Shown in pieces: positions 40,201 to 52,200 of a stretch of 64,000 nucleotides of DNA. The stretch comes from Acanthopleuribacter pedis. Lineage in GTDB: Bacteria; Acidobacteriota; Holophagae; Acanthopleuribacterales; Acanthopleuribacteraceae. The position numbers and the translations under genes are program-made. Numbering within the stretch: position 1 is the stretch's first letter; each line of letters begins with the position of its first letter. The stretch is from positions 62,001 through 126,000 of the forward strand of contig NZ_JAFREP010000030.1 in assembly GCF_017377855.1 (NCBI RefSeq). Direction: 5' to 3'. The notes under the pieces were generated by a model. It ran no database searches and had not been told where the DNA came from. It worked only from the letters and a program-made list of their open reading frames with translations.

Positions 40201-43200
40201 GTTCGGCGAGGCGCGGCTTGGTGGGGCTCGGTTCGTAGGAAGGTGCCGTCGCGGGTTCCGAGACGAATGGGCCGAAGGGCGCCGCGCCGGGCGGATCGGG
40301 TTCTGCCGCGGCGCTTTCCGCGCCAGGCTCGGGTTCGGGCTCGGGTTCGGGCTCGGGCCGGAGTTGTGCCGCCAAATGTTCGCGCAGGGCGGCGCCGTGT
40401 TTTCGGGCAAGGTAGGCGATCAAATCGTTGATGGCGGGGGTTTCAAAGAACACGCTCGGCATCAAGCGAAGGTTGAAGGTGTCGTTGATGCCGTCGGCCA
40501 GCTCGGTGAGCGCAATCGAATCAAAACCGAGTTCGGTCATGCCGACTTCCCGATCAACGCGGTCCTGCTCCGTCCCGAGGATGCGGGCGACAATCTGGAG
40601 CAGTTCGGCCTGGATCACCTCGGATAAGGCTTCGTCGCCGGCCGGCTTCGCGGTGGGCTCGGGGGTGACTTCGGGGGCGGCTCCGGCGGCGGGTTCGGCT
40701 TCCTTCTCGTCCACCTTGCCGTAGCGCGCCGCCACAACGGCGGCGACCTTGTCGCGGTCACCATAAAGCGGCAAGACGCCGCTGTAAAGCGGCAGGATGC
40801 CGCTGGAGGAAGCGCGCAAGAGCCGATGGAAGGCGTCGAGGCCCGCCTCGGTCGGAAGCGGGTGGAGGCCCAGTTGCGCGCGCATGGCGTCCACGGCGCG
40901 TTGGTCCGGGCGCATGCCGCCCTCGGCCCAAAGCGGCCAGTTGATCGAAATGGAACGGCCCCGACGGGAACCCTCCGCGACGAGGTTTTGACGGTGGGTT
41001 GCAAAGGCGTCCATGAAGGCGTTGGCGTAGGCGTAATCACTCTGACCGGGATTCCCAAGCGCGGCACTCACCGAGGAGAAGGTGACGAAGAAATCGAGGT
41101 CGTCGGTTTGGCTTGCCTCGTCCAAGTTGAGGGTGCCGAGCGTTTTGGGCGCCAGCACGCTTTGAACCTCGTCCGCGTTTTTGCTGACGAGGAAGCGGTC
41201 GCGAATCAGCCCGGCGCCATGAATAATCCCGTTGATGCCACCGTACGCGGCGCGGACCCGCGCCAGCAAATCCGCGACCTGGCTTTGATCGGCCACATCG
41301 CAGGGGAAATAGGCGGCTGAGCCGCCGAGCGCGCGCAACTCGGCCAGGCGCGCTTCGATTTCCGGGCTCATGGGTGAACGACCGCAAAGGGCCAAGCGGG
41401 CCGCGAAACGTTCGGCCAGGAAACGCGCGTGGCGCAAGGCGAGGCCGCCCGCCCCGCCGGTAATCAGGACCACGCCGCCCCGGGTCAGTACCTCGGCCCC
41501 GTCCGGTGCCGAAGCCGGTTGTCTGAGGACCGCGCGGCGGCGGGATTGCCCGGCGATCTGGAGCACCGAAACCGGTTCGACCTGACCGCATTCCGCCAAG
41601 GCGGCTTTAATGCGATCCCGCGTCGCGTCGAAGCGAGACAGGCCGAGCAGGCAAGAGCGGATAGAGCCTTTCTCTAAGTTGACCGTGCGCGCCAGTCCAC
41701 TGAGTGCTTGGTAAACAGGCGGGAAGGCACCATTGTGCAGGTGGGTTGCGATGACCTGAATCGCGTTTTTGAGGTTGCGCCGGCACAGGGTGCGGTAGAG
41801 CGCGAACATCATCGGAACCACGCGCGCCAGGTCCGCGCGCGGGTCGGCGGCGGACGGCGCGAACGCGTCGCCCAGAATCAGGTAATCGGGCAGGTTGCCG
41901 GTTTTCTCCAAAACCTCGAACAACCGCTCGAAGCCGTCGGGATCGGGGGTTTCGAGCCGGAACAGGGTAACGCCGTCGGGTTCTCCGCCAGACGCCGCAA
42001 CGAAGATCGGCGCGGCCAATCCGGCCGCGGCGGCCTCGGCCCGTACCGTTTCGATCAGCGCCGCGTCGGGCAGGAACACCAGCGCGCGGCCCGAGCCGGT
42101 TGTGTTTGGCTTGGGTTTGGACGGCGGGGTTTCGCGCCAATCGGGCACAAAGTAGGTGGTGCGAATTTGATCGCGCAGGACCGAACGTCCCAAGTTCTGT
42201 GCATCGAAGGGGCGCGGGTGGAAGGACACCATTTCCGCGACCACCTCACCCTCGGCGGTGAGGATGCTGACGTCGTAGGTCTGCTGATCGGGATTCGCGT
42301 GTTGCCGACCGCCCGTGTAACGGGCGTAACCGTAGCATTCACGCGGAATGGGGGCGTGGAAACGGACCGCCCCGACCTCATAGGGGATCTTCATGTGGCT
42401 GTTTGCCCGGAAGCGGGTTACGTCGATGCCGGCGATGGTGTGCAGGGCGCAGTCCATCAGGACCGGGTGGAACGCGAAACCGCGCGCATTTTCATCGGCT
42501 GCAGTGGCGCCGGCCGCGGCCTCGGGTAACACGATGGTCGAAAGCGCCTCGGTTTCGCCGCCCTCAATGCGGCGAACGCCTTGGAAGGCCGGACCCAGGT
42601 GGAGGCCGAACGCATCAAAATGGTTGTAAATGGCGCTGCCGGGAATCGCTTGGGGACAGCGGCGCCGAATCGCGGCCAAATCCTGTGACGGCGGCGCGGA
42701 AGCAGCCGCGGCGCCCGTGTTGCCCGAGTTACCCGAGTTACCCGAGTGCAAAATGCCGTGGAAATGGCGTCGTTCCGCGCTGTCGCCGCTCTGGATGCGG
42801 AAGTCGAGGTCGCCGTCCTTGCGCGGGGCGAGGTTGATCCAAAGTTGATAGGGCGCCTGGTCGACGCGGACCGGCCAACCCCAGACCGCGTTGCGGATCT
42901 CGGCGACCGCCGTCCCGAGCGCCCGTTCCCCGGCGGCGCGGGCCATTTCAATGAGGGCGACACCCACCAAGACGTGGGCGTCGGCAACCACGTGATCTTT
43001 AAGGTAAAAGGCTTGCGGCCGCAGGTTGGTTTGGAAGCTGAGGCCGCGAACGGTGGACGCATTGGTGTGGACCAGCGGATGAAGAAGGGACGGTTCACCG
43101 CCGGCCGGTGACGCGGCGGCTTGGCGGCCGCGTCCGGTGAGTTCGGGAACCCAAAACCGCTCTTCATCGAACGGCGTCGGCGGCAGTGAGATGCGCACGG

Positions 43201-46200
43201 GTGTTTGGCGGCGCGGGCGTGCATCCCAGTCGATCACCCCGCCCGAAACCCAAAGCTCGGCCAAATGATGCGCATCCCCGACGGTAACGGGTTCTTCCGC
43301 GACGGCCGCCGTGGCAACTGTGCCGCTGTAAAGGCGCGAATCGGTGCGTCCCGCCGCGAATGCGCGCAAACCATCGAGTAAGGCACGTTGGTCGGCGACC
43401 ACAACCGCCAGTCGGTGCTTTTTGGGTTCGCGCCCAATCTGTAAGGTGTAAACGAGATCGCCGAAGTTCGGCTCGGTCCCTTCCAGAAAACCGATCAAGC
43501 GTGCCACGTAGCGGCGCAAGCCGCTTTCGCTTCCCGCCGAAATGGGAACCACGACTGGCTCGGGCTCCGATGGGTCGGACCCAGACCATTCAGGGGGGAG
43601 GGGGCGTGGAACGGGGACGTACTCTTCGACGACCGCGTGGGCGTTGTTGCCGGTCATCCCAAACGAACTGATCCCGGCCCGACGCGGGCTACCCGCGGGC
43701 CGTTCCCACGGAATGGTTTCGGTGTTAATCGTAAAGGGCGCGTTTTTCAGGTTGATGTAGGGGTTCAGCTCGCGGAAGTTCGGCATCCTCGGAATGGTGC
43801 CGTGTTTCATCATGAGGATGACCTTGACCAGCGAGGCCAGACCGGCGGCACCCTCTAAATGGCCGAGATGGGCCTTGGTTGAACCAATCGAACAGAAGGC
43901 GGTTCGGTCCGTGTGCTGCTTGAACGCCTTGCGCAGGGCGTTGATCTCGATGGGATCGCCGAGCGGGGTTCCGGTCCCGTGGGCTTCGATGTAGCCGAGC
44001 GTTTCGGGATGGATGTCGGCATTGGCCCAGGCATCCAGCAACAGTTTGGTTTGAAGCTCGGGACGCGGTGAGGTCGGGTTATTGGAACGACCCACGTGGT
44101 TGATGGCGGTGCCTTTTATGACGGCATGGATCGGGTTCCCGTCGCGGATTGCGTTCTCCAGGGGTTTGATCAGAACGGACACAATCCCCTCCGCCGGCAC
44201 GTAGCCGTCGGCCTGTTTGTCGAAGGTATGGCAACGACCCGTGGGCGAAAGCGCCTGGATCCGCGAGAAATACACGTAGTGGAGCGGGCTGATTAGGGCG
44301 TTGATGCCGCCGATGATCGCCTGGTCGATCTCGCCGTTTTGCATGGCGCGACAACCCAGGTGGAGCGCGGTTAAGGAAGAGGCACAGGCGTTGTCGAGTG
44401 GGATCGAACCGCCCTGGAAATCAAAGATATAGGAGACGAGGCCGGACTGGGAAGACATGACGCCGCTCAAGTGCTGGTAATCGCTGAGTGGAATGTTCGC
44501 GCGCACCACCTCGTCCCAGTACTCCTTGAAACAGGAACCCACAAACACCCCGGTCCTGCTGCCCTTCAGGTTCATTTCACCGGCATCCTCCAGCGTTTCG
44601 TGGACGGATTGCAGCAGTCGCCGCAGTTGCGGATCGTACCACTTGGCCTGGCGCGGCGTGATGCCGAAGAACAGGGGATCAAAAAGGGCCAAATCCTTGG
44701 TGAAACCGCCCCATTTGGAATAACTTTTGTCGGCGGCATTGCGGTCCGCGGAGAACCAATCCGCTTGATTCCAGCGATCAGCGGGAATTTCGGTGACGAG
44801 GTCGCGGCCTGCTTCGAGGTGGTCCCAAAACTCGGACAGGTTACGGGATTGCGGTAAATAGGCACTCATGCCGACGACGGCAATGTCTCGGCTCCGCGAC
44901 GGGCGATCCCCGGAGCGATTCGCATCCGGGGCCGCGGTAACGCGCGGCGGCTGCGGTGCCGGTGTTGGCGCGGGCCGTGCCGCCGCCGCGTTTACGGGCG
45001 GTGCGCTTCCCGGATCGGCACCCCCCGCCGGTGACATGGGCGCGGTACCCAGATAGGCCGTGAACGCCTCGGCGTGCTCTTCGGCGAGGAAGGCGGCCAA
45101 TTCGCCGATGTTCTGATACTCAAAGAACAGGGTCGGGTAAAGCTCGGTGCCGATTTCCCGTTCGATATCGGAAACGGTCGCGATCATCTGGTTGGACTCG
45201 ATGCCCATATCCATGAAATTTTGATCGTCGCGGATCGCATCGGGTGCGGTTTTAAGCAGGTTGGCGACTTTCTTCTTAAGGAAGGTTTTGACCCCGCCGG
45301 CGGGATCAGCCATGCGGGGCCCGGGGAGCGGTTGCGGGGCGGCGGGTGTTGGTGCCGGTTCGGACGCGGTGTTTTGCACGGTTGCCGGGGGGGCACCCGC
45401 GCCGCCGACCCATGTTTGTAATTCGGCGGCGTGCTCATCGGCAAGGAATGCCGCGAGTGCGTCGATGTTCTGGTACTCGAAAAACAAGGTCGGATACAGC
45501 GTTGCCTGGAGTTCCTTCTCAATCAGGGAAACGGTTTCGATCATCTGGTTTGATTCGACGCCCATGTCCATGAAGTTTTGGGTCACCGAGACTTTGGCCG
45601 GCTCAAGACCGATTAAGGCGCCGACCTTGGCCTGGAGATAGGCGCGGGCCGCATCCTTTAGGTCGCCTTGCTTGAACGCTTTCGGCGCGGCGATTGGCGC
45701 GGTCGGGGTGGTCGGCGCGGCCGGGGCGGGGGTTTGGCTCGGCTCGGTGCGTGCGGCGCTTGCGTTACCCATGCCTGCGAGGAAGCGTTCCTGGTTGAGA
45801 ATCTTTCGGGTCGAAAACCCGTCGAGCGCAACAAGCAGCCGACCGGTGCTGTCAAACAGTTCTAGGTCGATCTCCGCAAAGTCAGCCGTTTTTCGCACCA
45901 GCCGCGCCCGGCAGTAGCCGTGGGCGAGTTGGGCGGCTGTCACCGACCCGGAGAAGCGAATTCGTTTTACCATGAAGGGGACCCAATGGTGGTGAACCGG
46001 GTCGTGGGAGACGGCGAACGCGGAAACCACATGGCAGGCGTCCAAAACGGCGGGGTGCAGGTAGTACTGATCCAGCTCGGCGCGAATGGCCTCGGTCAGA
46101 TGAATCTCACCGAGCACCTCGCCCTCGGCCAAATCGTAGACACGACGGACACTGTACAAGTCCGGTCCATAAACCCGTTCCTCCGGGTGGCGGTAGAAAT

Positions 46201-49200
46201 CGGCCCCATCCCGCGCGGGTTTTCCTTCGATCAGCGCTGCAATGGCAAGGTGCCGGCCGGCGAAGGCCGGTGCGTCGGAATTCTCGCTGAGTTCGGCCGC
46301 ATGGACCTCGGGTCCACCCGATACCCTATAGGTGGCGCGGATCCGTCGTTTCTTTTCTTGTCCTTCAAAAGCGAGGGTGACCTGGCCGGTCTCCCCTGGC
46401 TCAAGGCCCAAGGCGCCGGAGAATAAGGCGCGCTCCAGGACGCCGTCCCGCCGCTTGCTCGATGCGCGCAGGAGTTCCATCGCCAAGGCCACGTAGGCCA
46501 TGCCCACCAAAACCCGACGACCGAGAACGAGGTGGTCGCGTAACAGCGGTTGATCGGCGGGGAAGTCGCGCTGCAACCGATGGGTCGGGGATGCGGTAGC
46601 GACCGGGTTCGCGGTGATGGGGGCACGGGTAACAGCGGTCGGGGCGCCGCCTAACCAGAACCTTTTTCGCTTGAACCGCGTCGGCGGCAACGCCTCGCGG
46701 GTGGGTCCAAGCGGGGGCGCCTCCTCGAGGATGAGGTGGCAGTTGGTGCCGCCGAACCCAAAGGAGGAGATCGCGGCCCGGCGAACCCCGTCAAGCGGTT
46801 GCCAATCGCGGGTCGCGAGGTTGGGGTAAAACGGCGATTCTTCGAAGCGGAAGCGGGGATGCGGTTTTTCGCAGTGGAGGGTGGCGGGAATGCGTTGGTT
46901 CTCCAAACTGAGCAAGACTTTGATCAGGCTGGTCACCCCGGCGGCCGTCATGGTGTGGCCGAGGTTGGTTTTGACGGAACCGACCGCGCAGAATCTGCGA
47001 GCTTCCGTGAACGTGCGGTAAACCTGGGTCGCGGCCTTAATTTCAATTGGGTCACCCAGGAGCGTGCCGGTCCCATGCGCTTCCAGGTAACTGATGGTCG
47101 CCGGGTTGACGCCGCTTGATGCGAGCGCTTGTTCGATGACCTGCTTTTGGCCGTCCATGCTCGGAACGGTGAGGCCGATGGTGTTGCCGTCGTTGTTGAC
47201 GGCCGAGCCGAGCATCACCCCTTGAATGCGATCCCCATCGGCGACGGCGCGGTCGTAATCCTTGAGCAGCACCAGGCCGGCGCCTTCTCCGATCACAAAC
47301 CCTTTGGCGCGCTGGTCGAAGACATAGGACTTATCGTCGGTGGAGAGGACTTTCGCCTGGGAAAAGCCGATGTGCCAGAACGGGTCAACCATCAGGAAAA
47401 CGCCGCCTGCCACGGCCATATCGGCATGACCGTCGAAGATTTTGGTACAGGCCTCATGGACGGCGACCAGGGAAGAGGAGCAAGCGGTGTCGATGAGATT
47501 GGCGGAACCCTTCAGGTCGAAGAAATCCGAAACGCGGGCGGCGATCATGTTCCCGATGGTGTTGACGACCATCTGTTGGGCCGCGCCGGCCGGCATGACG
47601 TCTAGGTTGTTGGGTAGATAGCGGCCGTCCTTGGCGCCGATGATGACGGCGGTTCGGCTGCCTTTGATGGCGTCGCGCGCATAACCGGCTCGGTCGAAGA
47701 GCTCTTGGGCCAGTTCGAGGACGAGCCGTTGTTGGGGATCGAGACAAAGCGCCTGTTCCTCGCTGAGACCGAAGTAGGCTGCGTCGAAGGCGGCGATATC
47801 GCGGAGGAACCCGCCGTATTGGGTGTAGGCCTTGCCCGCCGTCCCGAGATTGGGATCGTAAACGGCGGCGGCGTCCCAACGGTCGGCGGGTACGGTACTG
47901 ACCAGGTTGCGCGCCGCGACCAGGTTTTCCCAGAACTGTTCCGGCGAATCCGAACCGGGCAAGCGGCAGGCCGAGGCGATTACGGCGATTTTTCTTTGTT
48001 TGACGACCGGCGCAACCGATTCGTGCCCATGGGCTCGGCCCTTGCGACGTGGTGCGCGGATCGGTGGAATTGCCTCTGAAACGGGCATCGCAACAGGTGC
48101 CGAGACGGGTTCGGGTTTGGGGGCCGGCGTTTGCCCGACGGGCACGACGCCCGGTCCGACGGGCACGACGCCCTGTCCGACGGGCACGACGCCCTGTCCG
48201 ACGGGCACGACGCCCTGTCCGACGGGCACGACGCCCTGTCCGACGGGCACGACGCCCTGTCCGACGGGCACGACGCCCTGTCCGACGGGCACGACGCCCG
48301 TCTCGATGAGATGCGCGGCCAAATCCATGACCGTTGGGTACATGCTAAAGCTGTCCGGGGCGAGCGCCGTCCCGTAGGTTTGTTCCAAACGGTCCAGCAT
48401 GTTCATCATGCCGATGGAATCCAGACCCAGCTCGGTGAAATCGCTTTCGGGTGACAGATCGGTGCGTTCCACCATCAAGATTTCGACACAAAGGTCCATG
48501 ATGGTTTCGCGAACCTGGTCCGCGGAATCCTGTCGCACCGGCGCTTCCCGCGGTTTTGTGGGCTCCGCGGGTTGTGCAACAGCGCGCGGTGGTGGCGAGA
48601 CCGGCGCGGTGCGCGCGGGGTTCTTCCAGGTCGTGGTCGCCGGCGAGGCGGTGGCTTCGCCGGCACCGATCCCCAACTCGAGCAGGTAATCGGCAAAGGA
48701 ATCGAGCGATGCGTATTCGATCAATGCATTGGGATCCAGGGTTTTGCCAAACTCGGTCTCTAACTTGTCGAGAAGGGTCATCATGGCGACGGAATCGAGA
48801 CCGACCTCTTCGAATGGGGTGTCGGGCTCCAGTTCGCCGCGTTCAACGCCGAGCTGTTTACTAAACATCATCGTGAGACGCTCGAGCAGTGCCTCACGCC
48901 CGCGAACCGCTGTCTCGGGTTCTTGAAGAGGCTGACGGGTTTTTTCGATTGCGGTGGTTTCGGTTGCGACGACCTCGTTCGGCGCCGGGGACGCCACCGT
49001 GACCTTTAATTTCTCAAGAAGTGCGTCGCGGTTTCCATAGGCAACGACCACATGGTCGTGGACCGGATCGGCAAGCAGGCGATCAAAGGCCTCAAGCCCG
49101 GCGTTCGTTTCAAGGACGGCCAGCCCGGTACGACGCTCCAAGAATTTCTCACTTTGCGCATCGATCTGCATGCCGCCCTCGCGCCAAAGCGGCCAATCGA

Positions 49201-52200
49201 CGGCGATACAGTTCCCGGAACGTTCGCCTTTATCTTTCAGGGCGTTGCGCCACGCGGCGAAGGCGTCCATAAAGGCGTTGGCGGCGGCGTAATCGGCTTG
49301 GCCCCTGTTGCCGATCACACCGGAAACCGAGGCAAAGACGACGAGAAAGTCGAGGGGAACCGCTTGGGTGAGTTCGTCCAGCACGAGGAGGCCGTCGAGC
49401 TTGGGCGCAAAGACGGCGTCGATTTCTTCATGGGTTTTCTTGGTGATGATCGCATCACGGATCACCCCCGCGCTATGGATCACGCCCGATAATTTGCCGA
49501 AGCGGGCGCGTATCTCGTCCAGAAGGCGACCCATTGCCGCACGGGAACCGGTGTCCGCGGCCAGGTATTGGATTTCGACGCCCGCGGCCGCGTCCGCGCG
49601 TAAGCCACCGAGTACCTCGGACTTGGCCGGGTCTAACGCGGAACGTCCGCTCAGGATCACCTTTACGTCGGGGACCCGTGCCAGGCGCCGTGCGATGACC
49701 AGGCCCAAACCACCGAGTCCGCCGGTGATCCAATAGACACCGCCCGGTTTAAACGGCGCCACCTCCGCGCGGCCCGGCTGTATTTCGGTCAAATGCTCCG
49801 CCCAGCGTGCGCCGGTTTCGGTGTAGTGGATGTTGCGATAGGCGTCGGCGGTGGTTTGTTCCCCGGCGACGATCCGGGCGACGGTTTCGGCGTCGATGCC
49901 TGCCGGCACCCGAATAAGGCGACCGTTGATGCGCGAATGCTCCAGGGCCGCCGTTTTGAACAGCCCGACCAACGGGGCGAAAACGAAGGCTGGTTCACCT
50001 TCCGGCACCACAACGATCACCGATTGGGGGTGCTTGGGATTGGCGGCAATCAGGGCTTGGATGCGGTCGAAAACGAACTTGAACAGCGTCTTGGTTCGAT
50101 CGACGACCGACAGGTTCGCCGCGGCGGGAAGCGCAACCACCTCGGCAGACGTCTTTTGGCCCAAAAGCCCGTGCGCCTGTTCGTCGATTCCGGCGGTGAA
50201 CACCAGGGTCGTGGGTTCCAATGGTTGTCGCGCGGTGATCTCGGTTTCAAGCATTCGTGTTGAGAAGTAAAAAAGCCCCTTTGCCGTTTCGCTTGAGCTT
50301 GGTGAATTCTTAGCCGCGAACACACGGGTCGCAAATTTTCGGAACTGCACCCGGGTTTGGCCCTGGTCGTCGAGCAGGTCGATGTCGTAGCAGGGCGCCG
50401 CTGAACTCGGATCCGTACCCGGGCTGAAGCGGGCCCAAGCGTAGCCTTGCGCCGGTGTCGGCCCCAGGATGGAAACCGAACCGACGGAGAACGGGAGCGC
50501 AAGTTTCCGGCTGCCCCGGCCCAGCAGGGTGAGGCCGGCGGTGGCCTGCAGGGCCGCGTCCATGATGCTGGGATGGAGATGGAACCCGGCGGTTTCGGTG
50601 GTGGGCATCGACAAACGCGCCAGCGCTTCGTTTTGGTTAAACCGGATCGATTCGATCCCTTGGAAGGCGGGCCCATAGACAAGCCCGTATTCGGTTAAGC
50701 GCGCGTAGAGTTCGGGTGCATCGGCGCCCTGGCTACAGCGGGATTCGAGTTCGGCGAGCGACGGCTGATCGGGACGGATTGGGGGATGTTGCCCAATTCG
50801 GGTCTTGCCCTTTGCGTGGACACCCGCCGCGGAAACCACCTCGAACTCGAGCAAATCTTCTTCGGAACCGGCATAGATGCGAACGGTGGTCTGTAAACCC
50901 GCTTCACCGGCGACAATCGGCCGCACCCAAACCACCTGGCGAAAGTCGCACACGGATTCGGGGCAAGAGCGCTCAATGGCCGCGCGCGCCATTTCTAAAT
51001 AAGCCACGCCCGGCAGGACGCGGTTCTCAAAGACGCGGTGATCGGCGAAAAAGAATTCCGAACCGTTAAAGGAAGCGGAGAACTGTTGGACGTCCAGCGT
51101 GGAGGTGTTTTCGTGGACGAGCGGGTGCTGCACGGCGGCGGGGGGCGGCCCCGTGGCGCCGTGCGCCTCGTCCGACGCGGCGTGGCCGACTTGCGCCGCA
51201 TCAATGTATCGGTATTCTTTGCGGGAGAACGGATAGGTGGGTAACGCGACTTTACCCGGCTTGCGGGTCCCGTAGAGGAGATGCCACGTCAGATCGACGC
51301 CCTTCACCCAAAGCTGGGCAAGTTTCTCGAGTTTGCCCTTGGTGACCCAACGCGCGATCATCTCCTGCATATCCTCATCGGCCGACAGGAACCGCAAGGG
51401 GTCTTTGCCCTTTTTGGCCTCGCCCCGGTAACAACCGTCAATGCGGCCTGTACCGGCCGCAAAGGCCTTGAGCTTCACGATCAAGTCATCCTGTTCTTCG
51501 ACGATAAAGAGCACGCGCGTGCTCATCGCCTCGCGACCGACCTGGAGCGTATAGGCCACTTCCTCAAGGTTGAAACGCGCCGTTGCCAATCGGCGGTGCA
51601 GGTTCTCGGCGATACGCATCAGGCGCTTTTCCGTTTTCGCGGAGAGCGGAACCAGGTAAGGACCGCTGTTTGCCTGCTCGGAACCGTCGTGGTAACCGGC
51701 GACGTATTCCTCAACGATCAGGTGCGCGTTGGCGCCGCCCGCCCCAAACGAGTTGATCGCGGCAATTCGGGGTACCTCGCGATCATTCACCCGCGGCCGG
51801 GTCCATGGCGCGACCTCCTGCTGAACGCGGAACGGCGTTTCGGAGAAATCGATATTGGGGTTCAGCGTTTTGGAATGGAGCGAAGGGACCAGGGTGCGGT
51901 GTTCCATTTGCAGCAAAACCTTGGTCAGCGCAACCACCCCGGACGCCGATTCACAGTGCCCGATATTGGACTTCACACTACCAATCGAACAATAGCCGCG
52001 GTCCCGGTTTGATTTGGAAAAGGCCTTGGTCAAACCCGCGATCTCGATGGGATCGCCCAGCGAGGTGCCGGTACCGTGGGCCTCTACATAACTGACGGTT
52101 CTTGGATCGATTCTCGAACGCTCAAAGGCCGATGAAATGAGCGCGGCCTGTTGGTTGGGATTGGGTACGGTATAGCCGTTCGCGCGGCCGCCGTGGTTCA

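Noticed and set aside
38105..40627. Long plus-strand open frame of about 840 codons, and others such as 1012-2961 and 3643-4830
   Set aside because: They lie antisense to conserved PKS domains in GC-rich DNA, show no recognisable domains or ribosome sites, and their open length follows from codon bias of the real minus-strand genes.
45060..45660. Paired ACPs of module 3 as beta-branching ACPs
   Set aside because: The missing KR and paired ACPs suggested it, but the Trp characteristic of beta-branching ACPs is absent and no HMG-CoA-synthase cassette is in the window.
48137..48304. CRISPR array
   Set aside because: The units are contiguous 21-bp direct repeats without spacers, in frame inside a PKS gene, and there are no cas genes.
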